Shown: positions 34,043-43,373 of the stretch, one piece after another | Layout: each line of letters starts with the position of its first letter | Numbering within the stretch: position 1 is the first letter of the stretch | Assembly: GCA_016707005.1 (NCBI GenBank) | Contig: JADJIQ010000001.1 | Location: forward strand, 1-57,500 | Reading direction: 5' to 3' | DNA: 57,500 nucleotides | Source: Ignavibacteria bacterium | Lineage (GTDB): Bacteria; Bacteroidota; Ignavibacteria; Kapaibacteriales; Kapaibacteriaceae | The notes under the pieces: generated by a model | The model's database searches: none | Told to the model about the DNA's origin: nothing | Seen by the model: the letters and a program-made list of their open reading frames with translations, nothing else | Translations under genes and position numbers: made by a program

Positions 34043-34939
34043 ATGATCACTACCGGACTCCATACTGCTGTTGTAACTCCGTTCACCGCCGATGGTGACC
34101 TGGATATACCAGCATTCAAACGTCTGCTCGATGTGCAACTCAACGGCGGCGTAGACGGCATTGTGGTCTGCGGCTCAACAGGCGAAGGCGCCACGCTCAA
34201 CACGCAGGAGAAGATCCAACTCTGGAACACGGCAGTTGAGCATGTTTCGGGGCGCGTACCGATCATCGCCGGTACCGGCTCCAATGACACACGCGCAACT
34301 GTCGAGCTCTCTCGAGCGGCAAAGGCCTGCGGCGTGCAAGGTCTGTTGCTCGTTACACCGTACTACAACAAGCCATCACACAACGGTTTGCTCGCACACT
34401 TCCGTGCGATCAGTGATGCCGTTGATCTTCCACAGATCATCTACAATATTCCCGGACGATCGGCCCAGAACGTTGGACCAGAAACACAACTTGCCATCGC
34501 AGAGACATGTGGAAACGTTGTGGCAACAAAGGAAGCATCAGCGAATCTCGAACAGATGTGCGAGATCATTCGTCACGCACCGTCGCATTTCAGTCTTCTT
34601 GCCGGTGATGATTCACTGGCGTTGCCCGCTATTGCCTGTGGCGCAACCGGTACCATCGCCGTGATCTCGAACTATCTGCCGCGTGTGTTCGGGACGCTCG
34701 TCCATGCAGCCCTTGCCGACAACATGCTGCGTGCGCGCGAGATCCAGATGTATCTCATGCCATTCTACAAGGCCAACTTCATCGAGACCAATCCATTGCC
34801 TGTGAAGTATATCCTTCACAAGCTTGGTCACATCGCACTGGAATACCGCCTGCCCCTTATCACTCCTCTCGCTTCCACCATGGACCGTTTGGATGCTGTG
34901 GTAACAACCATTGACGACACCTGGACACCCGTCGACTAG
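34043..34939 (+). CDS. dapA: 4-hydroxy-tetrahydrodipicolinate synthase
   Basis: Encodes 298 residues, family length. Motifs: GSTGEGATLNTQEK (the T-T pair region), YNIPGRSAQN with catalytic Tyr near 134, and VVATKEASANLEQM with the Schiff-base Lys near 162, then LLAGDDSLALPA. The enzyme condenses pyruvate with aspartate semialdehyde in lysine/diaminopimelate synthesis. The family also includes N-acetylneuraminate lyase; the motif set favours DapA. folP follows after eight bases. Confidence 0.93.
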   Translation: MITTGLHTAVVTPFTADGDLDIPAFKRLLDVQLNGGVDGIVVCGSTGEGATLNTQEKIQLWNTAVEHVSGRVPIIAGTGSNDTRATVELSRAAKACGVQGLLLVTPYYNKPSHNGLLAHFRAISDAVDLPQIIYNIPGRSAQNVGPETQLAIAETCGNVVATKEASANLEQMCEIIRHAPSHFSLLAGDDSLALPAIACGATGTIAVISNYLPRVFGTLVHAALADNMLRAREIQMYLMPFYKANFIETNPLPVKYILHKLGHIALEYRLPLITPLASTMDRLDAVVTTIDDTWTPVD

Positions 34940-34947
34940 GAGTACCT

Positions 34948-35739
34948 ATGCAACAGCCCCAGATCATGGGCATTGTGAACATCACCCCGGATTCGTTTTC
35001 CGACGGAGGGTTGTTCAATGACCCGCACGTGGCCATCAATAGAGCACTGTTGATGATCGAGCAGGGGGCTGATTGGGTTGATATTGGCGGAGAAAGCACA
35101 CGTCCCGGAGCAACACACGTTCCGGTCGACATGGAAAGCAGGCGCGTGATCCCCGTTGTACGCGAGATCATTGCAGCCAACGCCAATGCCAAGATCTCCG
35201 TGGACACCTATAAGTCCATTGTGGCACGTCAAGCACTACAGGCTGGTGCACACATGATCAACGACGTAACCGCCGGAACATACGACCCGACGGTCTTCGA
35301 CGTCGCCGTTGAGTACAATGCACCTATCATCCTCATGCACATGCTGGGAGATCCGCAGACAATGCAGAACGACCCGCAGTATGGTGATGTGGTGCAAGAC
35401 GTGCGCCAATACCTCACGCAACGTGTGGAGGCAGCGCGCGCCGCCGGAGTAAAAACCATCTACGTCGATCCGGGTATCGGCTTCGGCAAGACCCTCGATC
35501 ACAACCTTGCCCTTCTTCGCAATCTCGATGCCTTTGCCGATCTCTCAGATGGCATCGTCCTTGGAATCTCGCGTAAACGCTTTCTCGGCACCATCACCGG
35601 CATCGAAGACCCCGCCCAACGCGACGCAGCAACCGCACTCACTCATGCACTGCTATGGCATTCACCGGTTCACATGATCCGCGTGCATGATGTGCCGTTG
35701 CATGTGCAGCTAAGACAGCTCTCTCGAAGAGTCTTATGA
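34948..35739 (+). CDS. folP: Dihydropteroate synthase
   Basis: Encodes 263 residues. It has the pterin-binding signature IMGIVNITPDSFSDGG and GADWVDIGGESTRPGA, then ISVDTYKSIVARQALQAGA, MINDVT, LMHMLGDPQTMQ, VDPGIGFGKTLDHN and the end IRVHDV. It joins p-aminobenzoate to hydroxymethyl-dihydropterin pyrophosphate, the product of FolK, which is encoded about 11 kb away on the other strand. The convergent gene end downstream carries an inverted-repeat array. Confidence 0.95.
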   Translation: MQQPQIMGIVNITPDSFSDGGLFNDPHVAINRALLMIEQGADWVDIGGESTRPGATHVPVDMESRRVIPVVREIIAANANAKISVDTYKSIVARQALQAGAHMINDVTAGTYDPTVFDVAVEYNAPIILMHMLGDPQTMQNDPQYGDVVQDVRQYLTQRVEAARAAGVKTIYVDPGIGFGKTLDHNLALLRNLDAFADLSDGIVLGISRKRFLGTITGIEDPAQRDAATALTHALLWHSPVHMIRVHDVPLHVQLRQLSRRVL

Positions 35740-35820
35740 CGTTATGACTCATATGACGATTATGACGATTATGACGTCATGGCTGTCATACCGTCATACC
35801 GTCATAACTGTCATAACGGT
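35737..35820. repeat. Inverted short-tandem array between convergent genes
   Basis: The left half is four to five units of nnTATGACn and the right half about four units of GTCATAnn, so the halves are reverse complements and can fold into a long imperfect hairpin. It fills the gap between folP and the NtrC-type regulator and could serve as a bidirectional terminator. Confidence 0.75.
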
Positions 35821-37319
35821 TAGGCCCGATAACGATGCACATCGATCCCATACTTGCGGATCTTGTTGTGCAGGGTTTCGCGGCTGACGGCGAGGATGGC
35901 GGCCGCCTTGGAGACGTTGCCATTTGTGCGTTCGAGGGTCTTCTCGATCTTCATCTTGTCTACCATCGCAAGATCGTCCTTGAGGGAGCGGTCCTCACCA
36001 AGGTCTATCTGTGAGCCGTTGGTTGCGACTGGTTCATGAGAAGGGGCTTGTGGTGCGGGAGCAGACGCTGCAACGGGTTGCGGTGCGGCGGCGGCAACAG
36101 CGCCTACAGCGGTGGCAACGCGATGAATGGGCTGTGACGAAGAACGCTTGAGGATGCGGTGGAGATCGGTGATCTCGAGCTGATCGTTGGACATGGTCTG
36201 CAGTGCTACACGCAGAACACTGGCGAGCTCGCGGACGTTGCCCGGCCATTGATACTGTTGGAGATACTCAACGGCGGCAGATGACACGGTCTTCTGATCG
36301 CCCATCTCCTTGTTGTGCTTTGCGATGTAATGCTCAACGATGAGCGGTACGTCTTCAATACGCTCGCGGAGTGACGGGATGTAGATCTCGCACTCACGCA
36401 AACGGTGATAGAGTTGCTCACGGAACCTGCCATCACCCATGGAGGCAATGAGGTCGCGGTCCGTTGCACTTACAAATCGGATGTCCACTTCTTCTGTCTC
36501 AACCGATCCCACTCTGCGTACTGCCTTCTGTTCCATCGGCAACAGGAGGTTGGCCTGGAGCTCAAGCGGCATGTCGCCGATCTCGTCCATGAACAACGTT
36601 CCCTTGTGTGCCTGGTGGAAGAGTCCGCGCTTGGTATCCATGGCGCCAGAAAACGCCCCCTTCATATGACCGAAGAGTTCGCTTTGGAAGAGCTCGCGGG
36701 GGATGTTCGGAATGTCTACTGTGATGAACGGGTGTTTGGAACGACGGCTCACGCCATGCAGGGCGTGGGCAACGAGTTTCTTTCCTGTACCTGTTTCACC
36801 GGTGATGAGGACGTTGAGGTCTGTGCGACCGTATCGTAGGATCTTGTCGGCCACTTCCATCATGATGGCACTGCGACCGATGATGCCCTGACCTTCAACA
36901 ACGCGACGCAGCTCTTCATTGGAGGAGTCTGCCTTGACGCGTTCCATTGCGCTTGTGAGAACGGCAACGAGTCTGTCATTGGTAAGGGACGACTTATCGA
37001 TGAAGTTCAGTGCGCCAAGCTTGGTTGCCTTTACGGCGGTTTCAATGGTCCCCTTACCGGAGATCATGATGATCGGGATTGACGGGTATTCGCGGATGGA
37101 TCTGCCAAGCACGTCGATACCGGTCATCGAGGATTCGCTGCCGAACTCGATGTCCAGCAACATGAGACCAACCTCGCGACTGCTTGTTTCGAGGAAGCTG
37201 AGCGCTTGCTCGGGACTGTTGCGGATCTCCGCATTCCACCCTTCGCCACGTACAACGTCGGCTAGAGTAGCACAGAAATCACGGTTGTCATCAACGATGA
37301 GGATCTTCATGGTGTTCAA
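35820..37319 (-). CDS. NtrC-type sigma-54-dependent response regulator
   Basis: Encodes 499 residues. Receiver domain 1-120 (ILIVDDNRDF, LMLLDIEFGS, IMISGKGT). AAA+ domain about 145-375 with Walker A GETGTGKKLVAHALHG, the sigma-54 contact loop GAFSGA in place of the usual GAFTGA, Walker B GTLFMDEIGDM and R-finger region LREQLYHRLRECEIYIPSLR. An Ala/Pro-rich linker leads to a Fis-type HTH (TNGNVSKAAAILAVSRETLH). It activates sigma-54 promoters after phosphorylation. It could also start at the second ATG (37310). It overlaps the lipoprotein gene by four bases. Neither the partner kinase nor rpoN is in this window. Confidence 0.9.
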   Translation of the reverse strand: MNTMKILIVDDNRDFCATLADVVRGEGWNAEIRNSPEQALSFLETSSREVGLMLLDIEFGSESSMTGIDVLGRSIREYPSIPIIMISGKGTIETAVKATKLGALNFIDKSSLTNDRLVAVLTSAMERVKADSSNEELRRVVEGQGIIGRSAIMMEVADKILRYGRTDLNVLITGETGTGKKLVAHALHGVSRRSKHPFITVDIPNIPRELFQSELFGHMKGAFSGAMDTKRGLFHQAHKGTLFMDEIGDMPLELQANLLLPMEQKAVRRVGSVETEEVDIRFVSATDRDLIASMGDGRFREQLYHRLRECEIYIPSLRERIEDVPLIVEHYIAKHNKEMGDQKTVSSAAVEYLQQYQWPGNVRELASVLRVALQTMSNDQLEITDLHRILKRSSSQPIHRVATAVGAVAAAAPQPVAASAPAPQAPSHEPVATNGSQIDLGEDRSLKDDLAMVDKMKIEKTLERTNGNVSKAAAILAVSRETLHNKIRKYGIDVHRYRA

Positions 37320-37792
37320 TCGCGGGGAATCAGCTTCATCAGCTGGTCATAGAGTTCGCGCATGTCACGGCTCTGGAATGTCTCCAGATCCGGGTTCCAT
37401 ACGGCCCGTAAATATACGTCAGAGCGGACGTTGCGGTATTCGATGTATCTGGCCCTTGTTCCGCGCACGTTCAAAGCCTGCGTCTTAAGAAAACAACTCA
37501 TCACGTCCTTGGCCAGATCGCAGTACTTGGACTGTTCCACGGCCAAGGAGTAGCCCCCGTCGGCCCGTTCTGCGATGGACCCACGGTAGGTAAACAATTC
37601 ACCCTTCGTATTCATGGTGAATTGTTCTACTGTTCCAAGCGAATCATGTTCCGTTCCCCAGCGAATGACGAGGTCCACTTGACGGTCTGTGACGCATGGA
37701 GCCACCTTGTCCGGACGTGGCGTTGTACAAGACGTAGCGGCCAATGCCGCAAGGATCATCAGGAAAGGAAGGAGTCGAGCCGCACCGAACAT
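37316..37792 (-). CDS. Small putative lipoprotein, unknown function
   Basis: Encodes 158 residues. The N-terminus (MFGAARLLPFLMILAALAAT then SC) is a lipoprotein-like signal with a Cys after ATS. The mature part is a mixed alpha/beta domain (VDLVIRWGTEHDSLGTVEQF, TMNTKGELFTYRG) without a family I recognise. The start overlaps the end of gltX by 34 bases; an ATG at 37759 would remove most of the overlap but lose the basic n-region. The stop overlaps the NtrC-type regulator start. Confidence 0.65.
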   Translation of the reverse strand: MFGAARLLPFLMILAALAATSCTTPRPDKVAPCVTDRQVDLVIRWGTEHDSLGTVEQFTMNTKGELFTYRGSIAERADGGYSLAVEQSKYCDLAKDVMSCFLKTQALNVRGTRARYIEYRNVRSDVYLRAVWNPDLETFQSRDMRELYDQLMKLIPRD

Positions 37793-39207
37793 CGTTGAGC
37801 CCCAAGCAAGTGTACCGTACCAAAAAGATCTGCCCCAACCTCTCGATGTGTAAGGATCAGTCGAAGGGGCTTCATGAACGCACCCATCTTCAATCCTGCA
37901 GATTCAGCAGCGGACTGGGAAAGCCCCTTGAATGCATCGAGATCTGCGATCGTGGCATCGTTGAGCCCATCACGAAACGTTTTGACTGCCGTACGTAGTG
38001 TATCGTTCCCTGAGATCGATGCAGCAAGTTCATCGGATAGGGGGCTGAGCACATCTCCAAAGAGGTAATCGGCAAAGTCCGTTACGTCCTTGAGGAAGTG
38101 CACACGCTCTCGCACGAGTGCGATCACAGCAGCCACGTAGGCCGGCTCGATGTACTGATATCCGCGGGCTGTGAGCGCTGGTAGGAGTTCACTGGCGAGT
38201 TCATGGGGGTCTCTCGACTTTAGATACTCGCCATTCATCCAGTCGAGCTTCTTGTAGTCGAACACGGCTCCGGCCTTATTCACACGCTCTAGGGAGAACG
38301 CTTCGATAAGCTCGTCATGCGAAAAGATCTCGCGGTCTGTTCCCGGATTCCATCCGCAGAGGGCTACAAAGTTCACGAGTGCGTCGGGGAAGAATCCCTT
38401 CTCACGGAAGTCGCGCACCATCACGTCGCCATGACGTTTGCTCATCTTCGAACGGTCGGGATTGAGCAACAGCGGGACGTGCGCAAACGTTGGAGCCTTC
38501 CACCCAAATGCTTCATAGAGCAGAACGTGTTTTGGTGTTGACGGAAGCCACTCTTCTGCGCGGATCACGTGGGTGATCTCCATCAGATGGTCATCCACAA
38601 CATTCGCAAGGTGATACGTAGGGAAGCCGTCGCTCTTGAGCAGGATCTGATCATCGATCTCTCTGCCGGCAAATACAACATCGCCGCGGATCTCATCATG
38701 GAAGCGTACGTCTACATGCAATGGCACCTTGAGACGTATCACATGCTGGGCGTTCTCAGCGAGCAGTCGTTGTGTTTCGTGTTCACCAAGCGTGAACTGA
38801 TTGCGCATCGTTGATCGGTCATACTTCGGAGCGATACCTGCGGCCTGCTGACGCACACGCATGGCATCAAGCTCCTCCGATGTATCAAAAGCGTAATAGG
38901 CAGATCCGTTCTCAACCAGCTGCATGCCATAGGTGCGGTAGAGATCGAATCGTTCACTTTGCGTGTATGGTCCGTGGTTACCACCAACGTGCGGACCCTC
39001 GTCAAAGGTCACACCGGCCCATGCCAGTGAAGAGATCTGTTCCTCTATAGCCCCTTCCACAAGCCTTGTACGGTCTGTGTCTTCGATACGAAGGATACAA
39101 ACACCGCCGTGGTGTTTCGCAAAAAGGTAGTTATAGAGCGCTGTCCGCAAACTTCCGATATGAAGGAAGCCAGTTGGGGAGGGGGCAAATCGAACACGTA
39201 CACTCAT
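37759..39207 (-). CDS. gltX: Glutamyl-tRNA synthetase
   Basis: Encodes 482 residues, class I synthetase. Motifs: FAPSPTGFLHIGSLRTALYN (HIGH-type HIGS), LRIEDTDRTRLVEGA, and SKMSKRHGD (KMSKR). The C-terminal anticodon-binding helical domain is complete. The enzyme charges tRNA-Glu with glutamate in the cytosol. It overlaps queD by four bases and lies in the queF-queD-gltX-lipoprotein-regulator run. Confidence 0.95.
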   Translation of the reverse strand: MSVRVRFAPSPTGFLHIGSLRTALYNYLFAKHHGGVCILRIEDTDRTRLVEGAIEEQISSLAWAGVTFDEGPHVGGNHGPYTQSERFDLYRTYGMQLVENGSAYYAFDTSEELDAMRVRQQAAGIAPKYDRSTMRNQFTLGEHETQRLLAENAQHVIRLKVPLHVDVRFHDEIRGDVVFAGREIDDQILLKSDGFPTYHLANVVDDHLMEITHVIRAEEWLPSTPKHVLLYEAFGWKAPTFAHVPLLLNPDRSKMSKRHGDVMVRDFREKGFFPDALVNFVALCGWNPGTDREIFSHDELIEAFSLERVNKAGAVFDYKKLDWMNGEYLKSRDPHELASELLPALTARGYQYIEPAYVAAVIALVRERVHFLKDVTDFADYLFGDVLSPLSDELAASISGNDTLRTAVKTFRDGLNDATIADLDAFKGLSQSAAESAGLKMGAFMKPLRLILTHREVGADLFGTVHLLGAQRCSVRLDSFLS

Positions 39208-39626
39208 ACAGCACTCTCCACTTCTGCAAAGGTCTTCTCCGTTTCGAACACGCGGACGCGAACGGCGTCCACGCGATGTCCGGCAGGGAGTTGTGAGATC
39301 ACATGCTCAAGTAACATCCGTGCGATGTTCTCGGCAGTTGTTGGAAACTCAACAAGGACGGACTTCATCGAGTTCTCTTCGAGAAATGACCGAACAACGG
39401 TATCCGATGTGTCGCACAAGAATGCATGATCGAGCTCATCGATCTTCTTTTGGATCAAGAGCTTCATATCGAAGTAATCCATCACCATCCCGTGAGCATC
39501 AGGCTCACCAGAGAGGATCACATGTGCTTCGTAGGAATGACCGTGGATGTTCTTGCAGAGTCCGTTATGAAACGGCAACCGATGTCCCATTTCCCAACGG
39601 AACTGTTTTGAGATCGTTGTTCGCAT
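39204..39626 (-). CDS. queD: 6-carboxy-5,6,7,8-tetrahydropterin synthase
   Basis: Encodes 140 residues of the PTPS/QueD family. It has the zinc histidines (GHRLPFH..HGHSY) with the QueD-type CxxxHGH (LCKNIHGHSYEAHV), VMDYFDMK, LDHAFLCD and PTTAENIARMLL. It converts dihydroneopterin triphosphate to carboxytetrahydropterin, the second step of queuosine synthesis. queF precedes it by four bases and gltX overlaps it, an operon tied to tRNA function. Confidence 0.93.
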   Translation of the reverse strand: MRTTISKQFRWEMGHRLPFHNGLCKNIHGHSYEAHVILSGEPDAHGMVMDYFDMKLLIQKKIDELDHAFLCDTSDTVVRSFLEENSMKSVLVEFPTTAENIARMLLEHVISQLPAGHRVDAVRVRVFETEKTFAEVESAV

Positions 39627-39630
39627 TAGA

Positions 39631-39969
39631 TCAGGCCTTGGTGTGTTCGGCTTCGATCACGCTGTGAATGCCACCGCGGGTCTTCCATTCAGCCGTTACC
39701 TTCATCCACAATGGGTCACAGACACCAACAAGATCATCAAGGATCTGATTCGTGACCGCTTCGTAGAAAATGCCCCTGTTGCGGTAGTCGAGGTAGTAAT
39801 ATTTCAGCGCCTTGAGTTCTACGCAGACCTCATTCGGCACATACTGCACGGTGATGGTCCCAAAATCCGGCAGCCCCGTCATAGGGCAAACCGATGTGAA
39901 TTCAGGGTTTACATGCGTGATCGTGAATCGGCGTCCCGGCCGCGGATTCGGAAATGTTTCGAGTTCCAT
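39631..39969 (-). CDS. queF: NADPH-dependent 7-cyano-7-deazaguanine reductase
   Basis: Encodes 112 residues, the short single-domain QueF type. It has FTSVCPMTGLPDFGTI with the nucleophilic Cys, the QueF motif VELKALKYYYLDYRNRGIFY, and a C-terminal TAEWKTRGGI. It reduces preQ0 to preQ1 with NADPH. It starts the minus-strand operon with queD. Confidence 0.93.
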   Translation of the reverse strand: MELETFPNPRPGRRFTITHVNPEFTSVCPMTGLPDFGTITVQYVPNEVCVELKALKYYYLDYRNRGIFYEAVTNQILDDLVGVCDPLWMKVTAEWKTRGGIHSVIEAEHTKA

Positions 39970-39980
39970 ATCGTAAAAAT

Positions 39981-40112
39981 AGCGAACAGCGAACAGAGAA
40001 CAGCGAATGTTCGCTCTTCACCGTTCGCTGTTCTCTGTTAACCGTTCACTGTTCTGCGTTCGCTGTTCTGCGTTCGCTGTTCTGCGTTCGCTGTTCTGCG
40101 TTCGCTGTTCAC
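39981..40112. repeat. Inverted heptad array GCGAACA / TGTTCGC
   Basis: The left part is units of GCGAACA/GAGAACA. The right part is about eight alternating TGTTCTG and CGTTCGC heptads. A 16-base match AACAGAGAACAGCGAA pairs with TTCGCTGTTCTCTGTT. It lies between the sppA stop and the queF start and may act as a terminator. Confidence 0.8.
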
Positions 40113-42040
40113 TACTCCACCGGTATCGTCATCGGCAGCATCACCATCGAATGTTCGGTGAGACCGATCTCGGCGAGCTTGGCAGCGTGCTGGACCTGTT
40201 GGCGGAGACCGATTGGCAGCGACTTCATGAGTTGCTGTGTTGAGGTCTCTGAGCCGGTGATGGAATTCATCACATGTTTTGCTACGGCAGAGCGGGCTTC
40301 GGTGTTGTCCTCGTCCTCGTCTTTGAGGCCGAAGATCTTGAGGATGGCCGAGATGTTGTCTACGCGCTCGGGGTAGAACGAGATCTCTACGTTTTCTCCC
40401 TCGCTCGCCCCGATACGCTTCTTCACGAGATTGATGGCATCGATAAGGCCGCCGCTTACATCAACAAGGCCTACGTTCTTTGCGGCTTCGCCAGTCCAAA
40501 CACGACCGCGGGCAAGCAGGCGTGTTGATTCAAAGTCCTTCTTGCGCGAATCGGCCACTTTTTGAACGAATCTGCGGTAGATGCCTTCTCCGAGTGAACG
40601 GAACTGCTTCTTGTCGGCATCCGTGTTTGGCATGAGCGGGTTGAGGAAGTTCGATGACTTCCCGAACGACACGGTGTCCATCGTAACACCGATCTTCGAC
40701 ATAGTGCCGGAGAAGTTCGGAATGGCCATGATCACACCGATCGATCCGGTGATCGTTGACGGGTGGGCAATGATGGTATCACAGGCCATGGCGATGTAGT
40801 ACCCGCCAGAAGCCGCAACGTCGCTCATCGATGCATAGACCGGCTTGGTCTTGCGAATCTCGAGGATCTCTGCCCAGATCTCGTCAGATCCGTAGGCAGA
40901 GCCACCCGGACTGTCGATACGAAGGATGATGGCGTCCACATCATCATCATCACGCGCTGCACGGAGATCACGAATGAGTGTTTTGGAATAGATGCCGGAC
41001 GCATCGAATGGGTCGGTGTTCTTTCCGGAGCTGATCGCGCCGGTGGCATAGACAATGGCGATGCCCTTGTCACTCGTGGTCGTGTTTGACTTGACCTTGG
41101 ATCTCATGTACTGAGAGATCGTTACCGTGCGAAGAGAAGGATGGTCGGTTGAATCGTCGGGGTTGAGGCGCTGATGGATACGTTCCTTGAGTTCTGCTTC
41201 ACGTGCGAATCCATCGATGAGGCCGTATTTCTTGAGCGAGTCAGGAACGTACATTCCAGCGTCAAGGAGGGAGCGGACGTCAGATTCATTGAGCTTCCTT
41301 CCTGATGCAACGGCCTTGATGAACATCTCCGAGCGTTGGGCGATGAGAGCGCGGATCTCTTCCTTGGCCGGTGCTGACCAATTGTCGCGACTCATGGTCT
41401 CGGCTGCAGACTTGTACTCTTCAAACTGTTCTACGTGCCAAGTAACACCGATCTTGTCAAAAAGGCCCTTCATGAAGGGGGCTGATGCACCAAATGCATT
41501 GAACTCCAACATGCCTTCCTGCGGCATGAAGATGGAGTCGGCAGTGGAGGCCAAATAGTAGTGCGACTTCGTGCCCGCATCAATGAAGGCATAGACGAAC
41601 TTGCCGGATGTCTTGAAATCAACGATGGCCTGACGAACCTCGGCGAGCTTGGCCATCCCGATGCCCATTCCGCCAGCGCGGAAGTACAGTCCCTTGATCT
41701 TATCGTCGGTCTTTGCCTTCTTCAGCGCATCAAGCACATCGAGCAGCGACGGGCCGGAAGGACCATCATCGCCAAAGTTGAACACCATCTGCGGTTTGTA
41801 TTCTGGCAAGCCCCCTGACAGATCAAGGATGAGGACAGATTTGTCGCGGACGTCTACTGTTTTTGGTTCGGTGTCAATGCTGGATACGATCATGTTCATG
41901 AACAGACCAAAGACCACGATGATGATCACGAGTAAACCGCCGATCACCGCAACAGATATCCACCAACGTGAACGACAGCGAGGACCGTAGCCAACTCCAG
42001 GCGGTGGGGGAATAGGGGATTGGGTCTGGTTATCTTGCAT
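40112..42040 (-). CDS. sppA: Signal peptide peptidase SppA, 67-kDa type
   Basis: Encodes 642 residues when started at MQDNQTQS, just before a Pro-rich cytoplasmic tail and one membrane helix (WWISVAVIGGLLVIIIVVFG). The upstream in-frame ATG would add 25 unlikely residues. It has two S49 domains: the N-terminal one with the general-base Lys region (YKSAAETMSRDNWSAPAKEE) and the C-terminal one with Ser in MSDVAASGGYYIAMACDTII and STITGSIGVIM. It digests remnant signal peptides in the cytoplasmic membrane. It diverges from queA. Confidence 0.9.
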   Translation of the reverse strand: MQDNQTQSPIPPPPGVGYGPRCRSRWWISVAVIGGLLVIIIVVFGLFMNMIVSSIDTEPKTVDVRDKSVLILDLSGGLPEYKPQMVFNFGDDGPSGPSLLDVLDALKKAKTDDKIKGLYFRAGGMGIGMAKLAEVRQAIVDFKTSGKFVYAFIDAGTKSHYYLASTADSIFMPQEGMLEFNAFGASAPFMKGLFDKIGVTWHVEQFEEYKSAAETMSRDNWSAPAKEEIRALIAQRSEMFIKAVASGRKLNESDVRSLLDAGMYVPDSLKKYGLIDGFAREAELKERIHQRLNPDDSTDHPSLRTVTISQYMRSKVKSNTTTSDKGIAIVYATGAISSGKNTDPFDASGIYSKTLIRDLRAARDDDDVDAIILRIDSPGGSAYGSDEIWAEILEIRKTKPVYASMSDVAASGGYYIAMACDTIIAHPSTITGSIGVIMAIPNFSGTMSKIGVTMDTVSFGKSSNFLNPLMPNTDADKKQFRSLGEGIYRRFVQKVADSRKKDFESTRLLARGRVWTGEAAKNVGLVDVSGGLIDAINLVKKRIGASEGENVEISFYPERVDNISAILKIFGLKDEDEDNTEARSAVAKHVMNSITGSETSTQQLMKSLPIGLRQQVQHAAKLAEIGLTEHSMVMLPMTIPVE

Positions 42041-42131
42041 GACAAAACCTTTCTGTCTGGTGGCGTGGAATCGGCCTGTGTACGAAGGCAGGTTCCGAAG
42101 GTTACAGAATGCCAATTTACGCTGTTGAACG

Positions 42132-43373
42132 ATGCCCTCAAGCTTTGTCCCTCCGTCTATCCTCCTTGCCGACCATACGTATGTACTCCCTCCTGAGAGG
42201 ATAGCAGCTCATCCGTTGCCACGCCGCGACGAGAGCAAGTTGCTTGTGTACCGAGCAGACAGTCGCACGATCGACCACCAAACGTTCCGTGAACTACCCT
42301 CGCTGCTACCGGAGCGGTCCCTGCTGTGTGTGAACCGAACGCGAGTGATCGCTGCTCGCATTCACCTTACAAAGCCCACAGGGGGCATTGTAGAGCTTCT
42401 CCTGACAGATCCGCTGCGCCCGATGAAGGACCCGGCGGTGGTTCTTGCCTCGCATGAACGATCAGTGTGGAGGGGGCTTATCGGTGGACGGAACGTCCAG
42501 CCGGGGATGGTTCTAAAGGAGCCCCATAGTGACCTCTGTGCAACGGTGATCGATCGAAATGGTACGGAGGCATCTGTGGAGTTGTCCTGGGAACGGGATA
42601 TCTCGCTCTCGCAGGTGATCTCCGAAGTTGGCCACCTACCGCTTCCGCCCTACCTCCACCGCGAGGCTGATGAGGATGATGCCAAACGATACCAAACGGT
42701 CTATGCTGTTGAAGAAGGATCTGTGGCAGCTCCAACGGCCGGACTGCACTTTACGGACGAAGTGTTGTCGGCATTGAAGGATCGCGGTATCGACCGCGCA
42801 GACTGCACACTCCACGTAGGACTTGGCACGTTCCGTCCGGTGGAGGCAGAGGATGTGAAGGATCACACCATGCATGCTGAGCGGTTTGGGATCACACGCG
42901 ATTCGCTCCTGCAAATGTATCGTCATGCCACGTCGGATCAACCATGGACAACGGTGGTAGGAACAACATCGTTGCGGACAATGGAATCAGTCTATGCCTT
43001 TGGTGCTAAGATCTTGCGCGACGGACCGAGTGCTCATCCATCTGCAGACGTAGATCAATGGGATGCGTTTGATGTTTCACTGGATAGCTATCCCCGCGCT
43101 GACGTGCTTAATGCCGTCCTGCAATGGATGGACGCCAAGAGTGTTGATGAGGTATGGGGCGAAACACAACTTATGATCGCACCGGGCTGTCGCATTGCAA
43201 TGGCCGACGCTCTCATCACCAACTTTCACCAACCTGGCAACACGTTGTTGATGCTAGTCGCCGGCTTCTGCGGCGGTGATCAGTGGCGTGAGATCTACGA
43301 TGCTGCGCTCAACAACGGATATCGATTCTTGAGCTACGGCGATTCATCGCTGCTGATCCGCACACCCGGCTGA
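42132..43373 (+). CDS. queA: S-adenosylmethionine:tRNA ribosyltransferase-isomerase
   Basis: Encodes 413 residues, somewhat longer than the usual 340-360. Motifs: YVLPPERIAAHPLPRRDESK then LLVYRADSRTIDHQTF, LLCVNRTRVIAARIH, GGIVELLL, LPLPPYLHREADEDDAKRYQ, VAAPTAGLHFTDE, and LHVGLGTFRPVEAEDVKDHT. It transfers the ribosyl part of SAM to preQ1 in tRNA to form epoxyqueuosine. queD and queF lie about 2 kb away on the other strand. The last 40 bases overlap the convergent ybbR-like gene. Confidence 0.92.
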   Translation: MPSSFVPPSILLADHTYVLPPERIAAHPLPRRDESKLLVYRADSRTIDHQTFRELPSLLPERSLLCVNRTRVIAARIHLTKPTGGIVELLLTDPLRPMKDPAVVLASHERSVWRGLIGGRNVQPGMVLKEPHSDLCATVIDRNGTEASVELSWERDISLSQVISEVGHLPLPPYLHREADEDDAKRYQTVYAVEEGSVAAPTAGLHFTDEVLSALKDRGIDRADCTLHVGLGTFRPVEAEDVKDHTMHAERFGITRDSLLQMYRHATSDQPWTTVVGTTSLRTMESVYAFGAKILRDGPSAHPSADVDQWDAFDVSLDSYPRADVLNAVLQWMDAKSVDEVWGETQLMIAPGCRIAMADALITNFHQPGNTLLMLVAGFCGGDQWREIYDAALNNGYRFLSYGDSSLLIRTPG

